A DNA stretch of 64,000 bases from Selenomonas sp. (GTDB lineage: Bacteria; Bacillota; Negativicutes; Selenomonadales; Selenomonadaceae). The translations under genes were made by a program, and so were the position numbers. The notes under the pieces are model-generated. The model made no database searches. It was not told where the DNA came from and worked only from the letters and a program-made list of their open reading frames with translations. Each line of letters starts with the position of its first letter. Within the stretch, counting starts at the first letter, position 1. The stretch lies in the NCBI GenBank assembly GCA_018052705.1, contig JAGPMW010000001.1, positions 62,001 through 126,000 on the forward strand. The letters are read 5' to 3'. This document shows positions 18,776 through 28,123 of this stretch, one piece after another.

Positions 18776-20652
18776 TACTTCATTCGTTCCTTTACTCTTG
18801 CGGCAATCTGATCCGGCTGCAGGCCGCAAAGCTCTCTGAGCTCATCCGGCGTGCCCTGCTCAACAAAGGCATCCGGCAGTCCCAGCCGCAACAATCCGGT
18901 TCTGGCAGACAGGCCGCTGTCCATCAGATATTCTGCTACAGCAGATCCAAATCCGCCCGCCAGTGCATTTTCCTCGACAGTAACCAGCAGCTTTTTTTCC
19001 GCCGCCATCTGATCAATGACCGCCGTATCCAGCGGCTTGACAAAGCGCATGTTGACCACCGCAGCCATTATACCATCCGCCTGCAGGAGCTCGGCCGCCT
19101 GTTGTGCCATGGCCACCATTGGCCCGACCGCCAGGAACGCAACTGCGCCTTCCGGCTGCAGCACTTCAGCCCTGCCGACAGGAACTGGCGCAAACGTCTC
19201 CGGCAATGAAACGCCCTGTCCGGCACCACGCGGATAACGGACAGCGGTCGGTGAATCCATAGCCACAGCCTGTGCCAGCATATCGCGCAGTTCCGCTTCG
19301 TCCTTAGGGACAAATACCGTCATATTCGGCATATGCCGCAGATAGGACAGATCAAACGCGCCATGATGGGTTGGTCCATCCGCACCGACGAGCCCTGCCC
19401 GGTCAAGGCAAAGAGTTACAGGCAGGTTCTGCAGGCAAACATCGTGCATGAGCTGGTCATAAGCCCGCTGCGCAAACGTAGAATACAAGGCCACAACCGG
19501 ATGCTTGCCGTCAGCCGCCATGCCGGCCGCCAGCGTTACAGCATGTTCCTCAGCAATGCCGACATCAAAGAAGCGGGACGGATAAATATCCCCAAACGCT
19601 TTGAGCCCCGTCCCACTGGGCATAGCAGCCGTAATCGCCGTGATATTCGAATTCTTATCCGCCAGTTGAATCAATGCCTGACTGAACACACTGGTATACG
19701 ATGGTGCACCACCAGTTTTTTGAGGGCACTCACCGTTTTCCGGATTGAACGTACCGATTCCATGGAATTTCCCTGGCTGCTCTTCAGCCGGCTGATAGCC
19801 TTTCCCCTTCTTGGTATGAATGTGAATCAACACCGGGCCTTCCATTTCACGGGCCTGGGCGAGAATTTCCTGCAGCAGGCTGATATTATGCCCATCGATT
19901 GGCCCGACATAATGCCAGCCAATCTCTTCAAACACACTGCCCGGCACCAAGGCAGCCCGTACACTATCCTTGACGATTTTTGCCGTCTTGAGCGCCTTAT
20001 CCCCAATTCGTGGAATACTCATGAGCAGACTGCCCATATCCTTTTTCGCCCGGCTGTACTGCGGGTTGATACGGATACGGGACAAATACTCGCTCATCCC
20101 ACCGACATTCTTATCGATAGACATCTCATTATCATTCAGAATGACAATAAGCTTCTTACCCAGATCGCCGGCCTGATTAAGCGCCTCAAACGACTCACCA
20201 CCAGTCAGTGCACCATCACCGATGACTGCGATAACCTCATTGCAACGGCCGCTAAGATCACGGGAAATCGCCATACCAAGTGCAGCCGAAATTGACGTAC
20301 TGGCATGCCCCACACCAAACGCATCATATTTCGACTCAAAGCGATTAGGAAATCCTGTAATACCGCCCTTTTGGCGCAGTGTCGCAAACCGGTCACGACG
20401 TCCGGTCAATATCTTATGGCTATAGGCCTGATGACCCACGTCCCAGATCAGCTTATCCTTGGGAAACTGAAATATACTGTAAAGGGCCAGCGTCAGTTCG
20501 ACGGTTCCGAGGCTCGGGGCAAGATGTCCGCCATTTTTGGCAACGGTTGTCACAATAAAGCGGCGCAGCTCGCGGGCCAGTTCTTCCAGTTCCGTCACAC
20601 TATAGCGTTTTACGTCTTCTGGCTGATTGATTTTTTCCAGTAATGGATACAT
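18775..20652 (-). CDS. dxs: 1-deoxy-D-xylulose-5-phosphate synthase
   Basis: Dxs condenses pyruvate and glyceraldehyde 3-phosphate with thiamine diphosphate, the first step of the MEP isoprenoid pathway. Visible motifs are GGHLAPSLGTVE, the ThDP site GDGALTGGESFEALN, and the second-domain segment GADGPTHHGAFDLSYLR. The ATG at 20652 (MYPLLEKINQ) has GGGGAG 7 bases upstream; an alternative ATG at 20670 overlapping the ispA stop has none. The protein has 625 residues. It lies between ispA and tlyA, linking two isoprenoid genes. Confidence 0.96.
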   Translation of the reverse strand: MYPLLEKINQPEDVKRYSVTELEELARELRRFIVTTVAKNGGHLAPSLGTVELTLALYSIFQFPKDKLIWDVGHQAYSHKILTGRRDRFATLRQKGGITGFPNRFESKYDAFGVGHASTSISAALGMAISRDLSGRCNEVIAVIGDGALTGGESFEALNQAGDLGKKLIVILNDNEMSIDKNVGGMSEYLSRIRINPQYSRAKKDMGSLLMSIPRIGDKALKTAKIVKDSVRAALVPGSVFEEIGWHYVGPIDGHNISLLQEILAQAREMEGPVLIHIHTKKGKGYQPAEEQPGKFHGIGTFNPENGECPQKTGGAPSYTSVFSQALIQLADKNSNITAITAAMPSGTGLKAFGDIYPSRFFDVGIAEEHAVTLAAGMAADGKHPVVALYSTFAQRAYDQLMHDVCLQNLPVTLCLDRAGLVGADGPTHHGAFDLSYLRHMPNMTVFVPKDEAELRDMLAQAVAMDSPTAVRYPRGAGQGVSLPETFAPVPVGRAEVLQPEGAVAFLAVGPMVAMAQQAAELLQADGIMAAVVNMRFVKPLDTAVIDQMAAEKKLLVTVEENALAGGFGSAVAEYLMDSGLSARTGLLRLGLPDAFVEQGTPDELRELCGLQPDQIAARVKERMK

Positions 20653-20666
20653 ACAGGCACTCCCCA

Positions 20667-21548
20667 TCATTTATTGCGATCAACCAAATAGCGGACCAGT
20701 TCACGGAGGAAATCGGCTTCCGGACCAAACGGTTCCAAGGCCTTTACGGCATCCTCCACAGTCTCCTGTGCCAGCGCTTTGGCCTCTTCCAGTGAAGTCA
20801 GCGTTACGTAGGTCGATTTATGGTTTTTCTCATCACTGCCGACCGGCTTTCCAATAACCGCCTCATCGCCGGTTACATCAAGGATGTCATCTGTAATCTG
20901 GAAGGCCAGACCAAAATTATCCGCATATTCGGTCAGTGCCGACAACTCAACAGCACTCGCTCCGCCAAGGATTGCTCCGCTGCGGATAGCAGCCCGGAAC
21001 AGTGCTCCCGTCTTGCCCATATGCATACGGCGCAGCGTTGACATAGAAATCTGTTTGTCTTCCGACTCGAGGTCCAGCGCCTGTCCACCAACCATACCGT
21101 CCGGACCAGCGGCCAGACTCATCTCCCGGACCACACTCAATATATCTTCCGGACTTGCATCAGTCTGCCGCAGCATGACCTCGAACGCCAGCGTCAGCAG
21201 GGCATCACCAGCCAGCGTGGCCATTCCGGCACCATAAACCTTATGATTGGTCAGTTTTCCACGGCGGTAATCATCGTCATCCATGGCTGGCAGATCGTCG
21301 TGAATCAACGAATAGGTATGAATCATTTCGATGGCACAGGCAGGTTCCAAATAGCGGGTCCCCGTGGCACCAACAGCATCAGCTGCCGCCATCAGCAGAA
21401 CCGGACGCAGCCGCTTGCCGCCAGCCATCAGGCTGTATTTCATAGATTCGCACAGCATGGGGTCCAAGGCACTATCTTCATTGAGTTCCTGAGCCAGATG
21501 ATTTTCTACCAGCTGCCGTCTTTCATTCCAAAGTTCCTTCAGATTCAT
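20667..21548 (-). CDS. ispA: Farnesyl diphosphate synthase family polyprenyl synthetase
   Basis: This enzyme elongates DMAPP/GPP with IPP to farnesyl (or geranylgeranyl) diphosphate. The first aspartate-rich motif DDLPAMDDDDYRRGK lies near residue 89, the second, ITDDILD, near 223. GGKRLRP near 43 binds IPP. The 293-residue length and position between xseB and dxs match bacterial short-chain ispA. Exact product length cannot be read from sequence alone. Confidence 0.93.
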   Translation of the reverse strand: MNLKELWNERRQLVENHLAQELNEDSALDPMLCESMKYSLMAGGKRLRPVLLMAAADAVGATGTRYLEPACAIEMIHTYSLIHDDLPAMDDDDYRRGKLTNHKVYGAGMATLAGDALLTLAFEVMLRQTDASPEDILSVVREMSLAAGPDGMVGGQALDLESEDKQISMSTLRRMHMGKTGALFRAAIRSGAILGGASAVELSALTEYADNFGLAFQITDDILDVTGDEAVIGKPVGSDEKNHKSTYVTLTSLEEAKALAQETVEDAVKALEPFGPEADFLRELVRYLVDRNK

Positions 21549-21554
21549 ATCGCG

Positions 21555-21794
21555 TTATTCTCCCTCTATCTGTAATTCCGATTCAATTGCCCGGCCGGCT
21601 TTATCCTGAATCATGACATCCATGGTCTTTTCCGCCTGCTCGAGTACAGTAAGGCAGCTGGCACCAAGTTTGACACCTTCAGCATAGTTTGCCATAAGCT
21701 CCTGCAAACTGCTGTCCCCGGATTCCATCGCCGCAACAATCTGTTCCAGTTTCTCCAGCGACTCTTCAAAGGACAGTTCTTTCTTTCTTGGCAT
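21555..21794 (-). CDS. xseB: Exodeoxyribonuclease VII small subunit
   Basis: XseB is the small helical subunit of exonuclease VII. The start MPRKKELSFEESLEKLEQIV matches the family. The ATG at 21794 is one base after the xseA stop codon, with AAAGGAAG upstream. The 79 residues are normal. It is coupled to xseA and precedes ispA. Confidence 0.94.
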   Translation of the reverse strand: MPRKKELSFEESLEKLEQIVAAMESGDSSLQELMANYAEGVKLGASCLTVLEQAEKTMDVMIQDKAGRAIESELQIEGE

Positions 21795-21795
21795 C

Positions 21796-22998
21796 TTACT
21801 CTTCCTTTCCAGCAGCGGCCAGTACCTGTACAGAACACTGACCATCTTTCAATATCAACTGCAGCTGATCACCACAGTTCAGCTCTTTTACACTTGTGAT
21901 CAATCGGCCCTGCCGCTCCGTCATCGCATAGCCGCGCTGAAGCACTTGTGCCGGATTCAGCAGGGAAAGCTTGCCGATGGCCAGCTCCAGCCGATGCCGC
22001 CTTCGCTGCAGCTGCTGATATCCCTGTTGATTCATCTGGCCCAGTAAATGATCCAGCCGTTGGCGCCGTTCTGCCAGCAGCTGCTGCGGCTGCTGCAGAA
22101 CGCGGCTCTGCAGGCAGGCCTGTAACCGGAGTTTCTTATTTTCAACAGACTTTCTGCCCTGCTGCTGTACGCGGGTCAGCAAACTGCGTACATAGCGCTG
22201 CAGCTCGGCACGATCAGGCACGGCCAGTTCGGCAGCCTGCGAGGGGGTAGCAGCACGGACATCGGCGGCAAAATCAGCCAGCGTGAAATCTGTTTCATGA
22301 CCGACCGCCGAAATAACAGGTATCTTTGACTCGGCAATAGCCCTGACCACTGCCTCTTCATTAAACGCCCATAAATCTTCCATCGATCCACCGCCACGAC
22401 CAACAATCAATACATCAGTCGGACAGTGAGCGTTAAAGAATCGTATAGCCGCTGCGACCTGCGCCGCCGCCCCGTCGCCCTGTACCTGCACGGGATAAAG
22501 GACCAGCTGCACGGATGGCCAGCGCCGTTTTGATACATGATAGATGTCCCGCAGGACTGCACCAGCGGAGCTTGTCACTACTCCGATGCGCTGTGGAAAA
22601 CGTGGCAGGGCTATCTTTTGCGCAGCATCAAACAGCCCCTCTGCGGCCAGGCGGGTCTTGAGCTGCTCAAAAGCCAAGGCAAGGTCACCAGCCCCCTCCG
22701 GAGCAAGCGAATCCGTATACAGCTGATAGACACCATCACGTTCATAAACCGAGATACTGCCGGCAGCTACAACCTTCAGACCATTGACCGGAGTGAATCG
22801 CAAATGCTGCGCCCGGCTGCGGAACATCACGCATTTTAGAGAAGATGCAGCATCTTTGAGTGTAAAATAACAATGCCCGGACGGATACTTCTTGAAATTT
22901 GATACCTCGCCCCTTATCATAATCGCCTGCATGACGGGTTCACGTTCCAGCAGGCCCTTGATATATTGATTGATCTCACTAACGGAATGAATTGCCAC
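21796..22998 (-). CDS. xseA: Exodeoxyribonuclease VII large subunit
   Basis: XseA carries the catalytic site of the single-strand-specific exonuclease VII. The N-terminal OB fold covers about residues 1-100 (ISVYERDGVYQLYTDSL). The catalytic core has GVVTSSAGAVLRDI and VGRGGGSMEDLWAFNEE, and a long glutamine/arginine-rich coiled coil fills about 255-345. The 400-residue length is typical. A terminator after nusB lies just upstream, so xseA may start a new transcript. Confidence 0.96.
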   Translation of the reverse strand: MAIHSVSEINQYIKGLLEREPVMQAIMIRGEVSNFKKYPSGHCYFTLKDAASSLKCVMFRSRAQHLRFTPVNGLKVVAAGSISVYERDGVYQLYTDSLAPEGAGDLALAFEQLKTRLAAEGLFDAAQKIALPRFPQRIGVVTSSAGAVLRDIYHVSKRRWPSVQLVLYPVQVQGDGAAAQVAAAIRFFNAHCPTDVLIVGRGGGSMEDLWAFNEEAVVRAIAESKIPVISAVGHETDFTLADFAADVRAATPSQAAELAVPDRAELQRYVRSLLTRVQQQGRKSVENKKLRLQACLQSRVLQQPQQLLAERRQRLDHLLGQMNQQGYQQLQRRRHRLELAIGKLSLLNPAQVLQRGYAMTERQGRLITSVKELNCGDQLQLILKDGQCSVQVLAAAGKEE

Positions 22999-23018
22999 GA
23001 TTTACCCCCAAAACGCAC

Positions 23019-23051
23019 GAAAAAGCCAGCCCAAAAATCTGGGTCTGGCTG
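23019..23051 (-). terminator. Intrinsic terminator between nusB and xseA
   Basis: On the minus strand GCCAGACCCAG and its partner GGGCTGGC enclose a U-rich loop and are followed by TTTTT. It would stop transcription from nusB before xseA. Confidence 0.7.
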
Positions 23052-23059
23052 TTTGCCTT

Positions 23060-23491
23060 TTATTGCGCCAGCTTCATCAGCGCGCCAAGGATTCCATTAA
23101 CATACCGGCCGGAATCATCCGTACCGTACTTCTTTGCCAGTTCCACAGCCTCATTGATCGCAATATTCGGCGTAATCTTTTCCTCAGAAAAACGGATCTC
23201 ATAGATGGCAATACGTGTCAAATTGCGATCAACAACCGCCATTCGCTCAACTTTCCAGTCCTTCGAGCTTTCCGCAATCAGTGCATCAATCTCAGAGAGA
23301 TGTACCCGCGTCCCATGCACTAACGACTGAGCATACGCCCGATCATGTGCGGACAGCTTCTCCATCTCGCCTAATGCGGTATCAACAGCCAGTGTCTCGT
23401 ACATTCCCTGCTGATCTTCCGTATCCGCATGATTCAAATCCAGTTGAAAAAGTGCCTGCATGGCTACTTCCCTTGCTTGTCTACGACTCAT
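23060..23491 (-). CDS. nusB: Transcription antitermination factor NusB
   Basis: NusB, with NusE (S10), binds boxA RNA in rRNA antitermination. The 143-residue all-helical protein starts MSRRQAREVAMQALFQLDL and ends with the conserved SEEKITPNIAINEAVELAKKY region, where family members have the same INEAVxLAKxxG motif. It is followed by a terminator and preceded by the asp23-amaP-DUF2273 genes. Confidence 0.96.
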   Translation of the reverse strand: MSRRQAREVAMQALFQLDLNHADTEDQQGMYETLAVDTALGEMEKLSAHDRAYAQSLVHGTRVHLSEIDALIAESSKDWKVERMAVVDRNLTRIAIYEIRFSEEKITPNIAINEAVELAKKYGTDDSGRYVNGILGALMKLAQ

Positions 23492-23518
23492 TACTTACCT
23501 TCCTTATTTTCATTTCAC

Positions 23519-23764
23519 TTACCAGCGGTTGCGCTGAAGCAGCCGGTCAAGCTTACTGCCAACAGTTCCCAGGATATCTTCACCCCGGTCAAGCTGTATA
23601 CCGATCCAAAGTCCGACAAGACCACAACCTAAAACAAATAGCGTACGCCAAAAACCAATACACAGAATAGCAGCTCCTACCACCAGTCCGGTTATAAGAC
23701 CAACGGTCCGGCCCCGATGATTCTGCCATAACTGATCCATAGTCCGCCTGAGTTCTTCTCTCAT
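23519..23764 (-). CDS. DUF2273 small membrane protein
   Basis: DUF2273 proteins are short two-helix membrane proteins encoded next to asp23/amaP. Two hydrophobic helices are visible (about residues 22-38 and 43-57), with a C-terminal charged tail ending in LLQRNRW. I chose the ATG at 23764 (MREELRRTM, 81 residues). A GTG at 23776 is an alternative start, but GAGG lies only 2 bases before it. Function is unknown beyond a presumed role in the Asp23 envelope complex. Confidence 0.8.
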   Translation of the reverse strand: MREELRRTMDQLWQNHRGRTVGLITGLVVGAAILCIGFWRTLFVLGCGLVGLWIGIQLDRGEDILGTVGSKLDRLLQRNRW

Positions 23765-23780
23765 ATTTTCCGTCACCGCC

Positions 23781-24350
23781 TCAGACCACGCGATGTCTCT
23801 TGACCGGTGCTCCGTCCGTCACATCTGACACCACGATATTCACGGGAACATCTGACAGCGCCATGATTTGTTCCAGCCGCTGCTGAATGGCGCGTGTCAG
23901 TTCTTCTGACATTTTTGTCACGTCTGCTTCGCGGCCAATCACCAGCCGCAGCTGCAGAGAAAGTGTATCGGAATTTTTTCCTTTTCGGGCTGCAACTTTT
24001 ACTTTGGCATCCCGAACACCATGGGTTTCACGGGCCAGCTGGTCCACAAGATTTCGTATGGCATCCAAAGCAACACGTACCTCGCCCTGCGGGCTGCTGC
24101 TGATAACATACTCGCCTTTACTGCCGGCCGGCTCGCCCTGGCGGCGAAACACCGCCGCCAGAAGCTTCAGGCTGATCAATAAAACCAGCACAGCTGCAGC
24201 AGCCGTCTCCTGCCGTCCCAGTGCGAACCGGATCTGCTCCAGCCATACTTGTTCAGGAAGGAACGATAACGCCGCACCAAAAACAGCCACTGACAGCGCC
24301 GTCCCGATCAGAGACAACCACAACAACAAGAATCGATTGATTATGCTCAT
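23781..24350 (-). CDS. amaP: Alkaline shock response membrane anchor protein AmaP
   Basis: AmaP anchors Asp23 to the membrane in staphylococci. This 189-residue protein has two N-terminal membrane helices (about 5-30 and 50-67) followed by a soluble domain that resembles Asp23 itself (VRVALDAIRNLVDQLAREVH-type segment). It lies between asp23 and the DUF2273 gene, the conserved cluster order. Confidence 0.85.
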   Translation of the reverse strand: MSIINRFLLLWLSLIGTALSVAVFGAALSFLPEQVWLEQIRFALGRQETAAAAVLVLLISLKLLAAVFRRQGEPAGSKGEYVISSSPQGEVRVALDAIRNLVDQLARETHGVRDAKVKVAARKGKNSDTLSLQLRLVIGREADVTKMSEELTRAIQQRLEQIMALSDVPVNIVVSDVTDGAPVKRHRVV

Positions 24351-24370
24351 AGCTTCCGCCTCTTTCCGAT

Positions 24371-24772
24371 TCAGCGGACACGAACCTCATCATCGCGTCT
24401 ATCATCATCTGGGAAGCCCACGCCCTGAACATGAACATTTACTTCAACAACGGATAAGCCAGTCATTGTTTCAATTGCCTGCTTGACATTTTCCTGTGCA
24501 GCAAGTGCTACATCCGGAATACGGACACCATATTTCACAATGATGTACAAATCGACAGCAGCCTCTTTCTCACCAACCTCGACCTTGACCCCTTTGGCGA
24601 AATTCTTCCGTCCCAGCATCTCGGCAATGCCACCGGCAATACCGCCGCTCATACCAGCAATGCCATCTACTTCAGTCGCTGCCAGACCGGCAATAATGCT
24701 GACGACCTCGTCGGCAATGCGGATCGAGCCGAGTGAACCATCGCGCTTGACAATTTCTTTTTCCTTATCCAT
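24371..24772 (-). CDS. Asp23/Gls24 family envelope stress response protein
   Basis: Asp23/Gls24 proteins are abundant, membrane-associated and linked to cell-envelope stress. The ATG at 24772 (MDKEKEIVKRDGSLG) has GGAGGGG 6 bases upstream and gives 133 residues. Family features are the GSIRIADEVVSIIAG start, a glycine-rich loop (MSGGIAGGIAEML) and the VKVEVGEKEAAVDLYIIVKYG strand region. It heads the asp23-amaP-DUF2273 unit. Confidence 0.92.
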   Translation of the reverse strand: MDKEKEIVKRDGSLGSIRIADEVVSIIAGLAATEVDGIAGMSGGIAGGIAEMLGRKNFAKGVKVEVGEKEAAVDLYIIVKYGVRIPDVALAAQENVKQAIETMTGLSVVEVNVHVQGVGFPDDDRRDDEVRVR

Positions 24773-24888
24773 GACGAACCCCTCCATATTCTTTGAACAG
24801 ACTCAACACTTACATACTTCGTATAAATATACTTCGCGAGGAGCAGTTGAGATTCCTGCCAGATTGGAAAATATCTTAATTTCTCATC

Positions 24889-24928
24889 AAAAAGCTGCCG
24901 CACCATAGTAAACGATGCGGCAGCTCTT
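24889..24928 (-). terminator. Intrinsic terminator after efp
   Basis: AGAGCTGCCGCA and TGCGGCAGCT pair on the minus strand around a 13-base loop, followed by TTTTTG. It lies between efp and asp23. Confidence 0.8.
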
Positions 24929-24948
24929 AAGCATCATAACGGTGCAGG

Positions 24949-25506
24949 TTATGCACGTTCGATGTAATTGCCCGTGCGGGTATCGATACGCAGGACATCG
25001 CCTTCATTAATGAACAGCGGTACACGAACCTCATAGCCCGTCTCCGTCTTAGCCATTTTCGTAGCACCCGTAGCCGTATTTCCTTTGACACTCGGCTCAC
25101 ACTCAACGACTTTAAGGTTGACAGAGTTCGGCAGGCTGATTCCCATGATACGCTCTTTGTACATCTGAAGATTTACTTCCATATTCTCTTTCAGATAGTT
25201 CAGGGAGTCTCCCAGCGTCTCCGCATTGAGCTCGGTCTGCTCGTAGCTTTCCGTATCCATGAACGTGTACATACCGCTATCCTCATAAAGATACTGCATC
25301 GTGCGCGTCTCCAGATGTGCAGCTGGCATCTTCTCATTCGGATTAAACGTACGCTCAACAACAGCGCCCGTCTCAACATTTTTGATCTTCGTACGTACAA
25401 AAGCAGCGCCCTTGCCCGGCTTTACATGCTGAAAATCGACAATCTGCCATACGCCGCCATCAATATCGATCGTGAGCCCCGTGCGGAAATCTGTACTGTT
25501 AATCAT
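24949..25506 (-). CDS. efp: Elongation factor P
   Basis: EF-P relieves ribosome stalling at proline runs. The 185 residues start MINSTDFRTGLTIDIDGGVW and contain the domain I loop around VKPGKGAAFVRTK, where Lys is the usual modification site. Two OB domains follow, ending in RIDTRTGNYIERA. It stands alone with its own promoter and terminator. Confidence 0.97.
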   Translation of the reverse strand: MINSTDFRTGLTIDIDGGVWQIVDFQHVKPGKGAAFVRTKIKNVETGAVVERTFNPNEKMPAAHLETRTMQYLYEDSGMYTFMDTESYEQTELNAETLGDSLNYLKENMEVNLQMYKERIMGISLPNSVNLKVVECEPSVKGNTATGATKMAKTETGYEVRVPLFINEGDVLRIDTRTGNYIERA

Positions 25507-25564
25507 TAACTTACGCCCTCCAATGATTACTTTTATAAGTATTAATTTTCAATATAACAGATTT

Positions 25565-25593
25565 ATTATACCCTCTACTTCCTTTACTGTCAA
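25565..25593 (-). promoter_or_regulatory. Strong sigma-70-type promoter of efp
   Basis: On the minus strand a perfect TTGACA (25588-25593) and perfect TATAAT (25565-25570) are 17 bases apart, about 60 bases before the efp start codon. Confidence 0.85.
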
Positions 25594-25762
25594 ACCTTCG
25601 CCCCGTTTAATCCCAAAACCGGAAAATCTTGGAATCCCTATATTTTTAATGTAAAACCATATGCATTTCTTATGCATTCCTCATCCTCATCCATTGCTTT
25701 TTCATCAAAATTCAATAGACTGATTACAGAAGCAAAACAGTTCTACTGCAAAGGGGTGAACC

Positions 25763-25999
25763 ATGAAAAAAAACTTTTATCTCGACCTGCTGTTGTTTTT
25801 CAGCGGACTAACCTGTATTCTTACCGGACTCATCATTGATTTCCATTTATTCACGGGAGGAAAGGCCGTGAAAGTACTGCTGACGGATATTCATATCTAT
25901 TCAGGCTATGCGATGAGCATTGCTGTGATTTTCCATCTGATCTGGCACTGGAAATGGGTCCGGGCCGTCAGTAACCAGCTGACCAATTCCTCAAAATAA
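25763..25999 (+). CDS. DUF4405-like small membrane protein
   Basis: This 78-residue protein has two membrane helices (about 6-28 and 42-65) separated by a short loop. The second helix contains two histidines (IAVIFHLIWHWKWV) and the loop another (DIHIYSG). Paired helix histidines of this kind are seen in DUF4405 and cytochrome b561-like heme proteins, so a heme-binding role is possible but not proven. AAAGGGG lies before the ATG. The gene stands alone ahead of a bidirectional terminator. Confidence 0.75.
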   Translation: MKKNFYLDLLLFFSGLTCILTGLIIDFHLFTGGKAVKVLLTDIHIYSGYAMSIAVIFHLIWHWKWVRAVSNQLTNSSK

Positions 26000-26021
26000 A
26001 ACAGACATTCCTCCTGATAGG

Positions 26022-26067
26022 AAAAGACGAACCACCAAAGCCAGGGCTCCAGTGGTTCGTCTTTTTA
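26022..26067. terminator. Bidirectional terminator between DUF4405 gene and bioA
   Basis: AAAAGACGAACCAC (26022-26035) is perfectly complementary to GTGGTTCGTCTTTT (26052-26065), with A- and T-runs on both sides, so it can serve both convergent transcripts. Confidence 0.85.
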
Positions 26068-27414
26068 TGCCGGCAGGATATCCCCGATAGCCTTTTGAGC
26101 AGTCTCAATGGCAAAACTCAGTTCTTCCCGGCCGATATTGAGCGGCGGATTGAAGTACAGGACATCCCCCAAAGGCCTCAAAACAAGACCATACTCCAGT
26201 GCGCGCTTATATATCGCATAACCGATACGCTGACGGGCCTCGAGCGGCTCCTTCGTTGCCGGATCAGCCACCAGCTCAATGGCCTGGATCAGACCGATAT
26301 GGCGAATCTCACCAACATTCGGATGATCACCAAAGGCGGTCTTCATCTCCCCTGTCAGCCAGTCCGCATTTTTGGCCGCCTGTTCAAGGATATGCTGCTC
26401 GCGGAAAATCTTCTGCACCGCAAGTGCTGCGGCACAGCCCAGCGGATTGCCCGCGTAGGTATGACTATGCATAAAGGCCCGGCCTTCCTGATAGTCCGCA
26501 TAGAAAGCATCGTAGATCTCATCCGTCACGCAGGTGACAGACATTGGCAGATAGCCGCCGGTCAGGCCTTTCGATATGCACATGATATCTGGCGATATTT
26601 GAGCCTGATCACAGGCAAACATCGAGCCTGTACGGCCAAAACCAGTCGCAATCTCATCACAGATCAGCTTCACATCATACCGGTCACAGAGCTGACGCAG
26701 TTTTTTGAGATACAACGGTGGATAAATCCGCATTCCTGCGCTCCCCTGCAGCAGGGGTTCAACAATCATCGCCGCCGTCTCATCGGAATGCTTCGAAAAA
26801 GCCTGCTCGGCCTTCTCGAAGCATTCGCAGCTGCAGCTTTCCCGCTGCTTGTGGTACGGACAGCGATAGCAGTCCGGGGCCTCTACATGAATATTGTCCA
26901 TCATCATCGGCTGGTACATCTGGGCATAGAGATCCATGCTGCCGACAGAAAGGGCGCCAATCGTCTCACCATGATAGCCCTCAGTCAGGCACATGAAGCG
27001 CTTCTTCTGCGGTTTCCCACCCTGCAGATAGAACTGAAAACACATCTTCAACGCACACTCGACCGCTGCCGAACCGTTATCGTTGAAATGGAATTTCTTG
27101 ATTGCGGGCGGCGTGATCTCAGCCAGCTGCTCAGCGAGCTCAATAGCCGGCTCATGACTGAAATTGGCAAAGATGACATGTTCCAGCCGGTCAACCTGTG
27201 TCTTGATGGCCGCATTGATCTCTGGATTGCAATGCCCCAGCAGATTCGCCCACCATGAACTGACGATATCCAGATAGCGTTTCCCATGGATGTCGTACAG
27301 CCAGGGACCCTTGCCATGATCGATAACCATCGGCGGCAGCGTCTCATAATCCTTCATCTGCGAGCACGGATGCCAGATATACTTCAGATCCAATTCTTCC
27401 ATTGACAGACTCAT
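26065..27414 (-). CDS. bioA: Adenosylmethionine-8-amino-7-oxononanoate aminotransferase
   Basis: BioA converts KAPA to DAPA in biotin synthesis. This PLP class III aminotransferase of 449 residues shows YLDIVSSWWANLLGH near the N-terminus, the PLP-contact region CDEIATGFGRTG and the Schiff-base lysine in SKGLTGGYLP. A cysteine-rich insert, CYRCPYHKQRESCSCEC, sits at about 183-199. It is the last gene of bioY-bioD-bioA, 18 bases after bioD. No bioF, bioB or bioH is visible here, so other biotin genes are elsewhere or absent. Confidence 0.95.
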   Translation of the reverse strand: MSLSMEELDLKYIWHPCSQMKDYETLPPMVIDHGKGPWLYDIHGKRYLDIVSSWWANLLGHCNPEINAAIKTQVDRLEHVIFANFSHEPAIELAEQLAEITPPAIKKFHFNDNGSAAVECALKMCFQFYLQGGKPQKKRFMCLTEGYHGETIGALSVGSMDLYAQMYQPMMMDNIHVEAPDCYRCPYHKQRESCSCECFEKAEQAFSKHSDETAAMIVEPLLQGSAGMRIYPPLYLKKLRQLCDRYDVKLICDEIATGFGRTGSMFACDQAQISPDIMCISKGLTGGYLPMSVTCVTDEIYDAFYADYQEGRAFMHSHTYAGNPLGCAAALAVQKIFREQHILEQAAKNADWLTGEMKTAFGDHPNVGEIRHIGLIQAIELVADPATKEPLEARQRIGYAIYKRALEYGLVLRPLGDVLYFNPPLNIGREELSFAIETAQKAIGDILPA

Positions 27415-27432
27415 TATCTTCTCTCCTTCTGT

Positions 27433-28119
27433 TCAGCGATACAGTCCAGCCAGCTCTGCGGCATCCATCGCCAGTTCCTGATCACCATGCCGGACTTTTG
27501 CTACTACCGGTATTCCGGTCATTGCCACAATCATCTTTTCATTATCCATCTGCATGATATCGTCAGGCACATAGTTATTGAAGATAACTCCGCGGATAGG
27601 GATCTGACGCTGCTGCAGATGCTCAATAGTCAGGACTGCCGCATTGATCGTCCCCAGACCGGCATCCGCAATGATCAGGACCCCCAGATCAAGATCCTTG
27701 ATCAGATCATCCAGAATTACATGCTGCTTGTCATCCCAGCGCAGCGGGCAGATAATCCCGCCGCTTCCTTCCATAGTCAGGAGCTCGTACTTGTCTTTTG
27801 CCCGCGTGAAATCCTGCCGGATCTTCTCAAAATCAATTGGCTCATGATTGATCTGCGCCGCCAGATGTGGTGAGACCGCCTCCCGATAGACATAGGATAC
27901 CAGGTTTGGTATCGTCTCGCCAATACCAGCAACCCGGTTGACATGCAGTGCATCGCCCGGCTGCAGAATGCCATGCTCATCAGGCTCGGCGCCGGAAAGT
28001 GCCGCCTTATAATAGCCGCCATTATAGCCGGCATCCCGTAGTTTCTTTACGATCAGTCCCGTCACATAGGTCTTGCCGATATCCGTACCTGTTCCCGTGA
28101 TAAATAAACCTTTTCCCAT
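27433..28119 (-). CDS. bioD: Dethiobiotin synthetase
   Basis: BioD carboxylates DAPA to dethiobiotin with ATP. The P-loop TGTGTDIGKT lies at residues 8-17, the catalytic Lys region YYKAALSG at about 37, and the EGSGGIICPL motif near 117. The 228-residue protein is encoded 4 bases after bioY, so the pair is almost certainly cotranscribed. Confidence 0.95.
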   Translation of the reverse strand: MGKGLFITGTGTDIGKTYVTGLIVKKLRDAGYNGGYYKAALSGAEPDEHGILQPGDALHVNRVAGIGETIPNLVSYVYREAVSPHLAAQINHEPIDFEKIRQDFTRAKDKYELLTMEGSGGIICPLRWDDKQHVILDDLIKDLDLGVLIIADAGLGTINAAVLTIEHLQQRQIPIRGVIFNNYVPDDIMQMDNEKMIVAMTGIPVVAKVRHGDQELAMDAAELAGLYR

Positions 28120-28123
28120 TCGT

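Noticed and set aside
26095..27258. 387-codon open frame opposite bioA
   Set aside because: Antisense shadow; no domain, no ribosome site.
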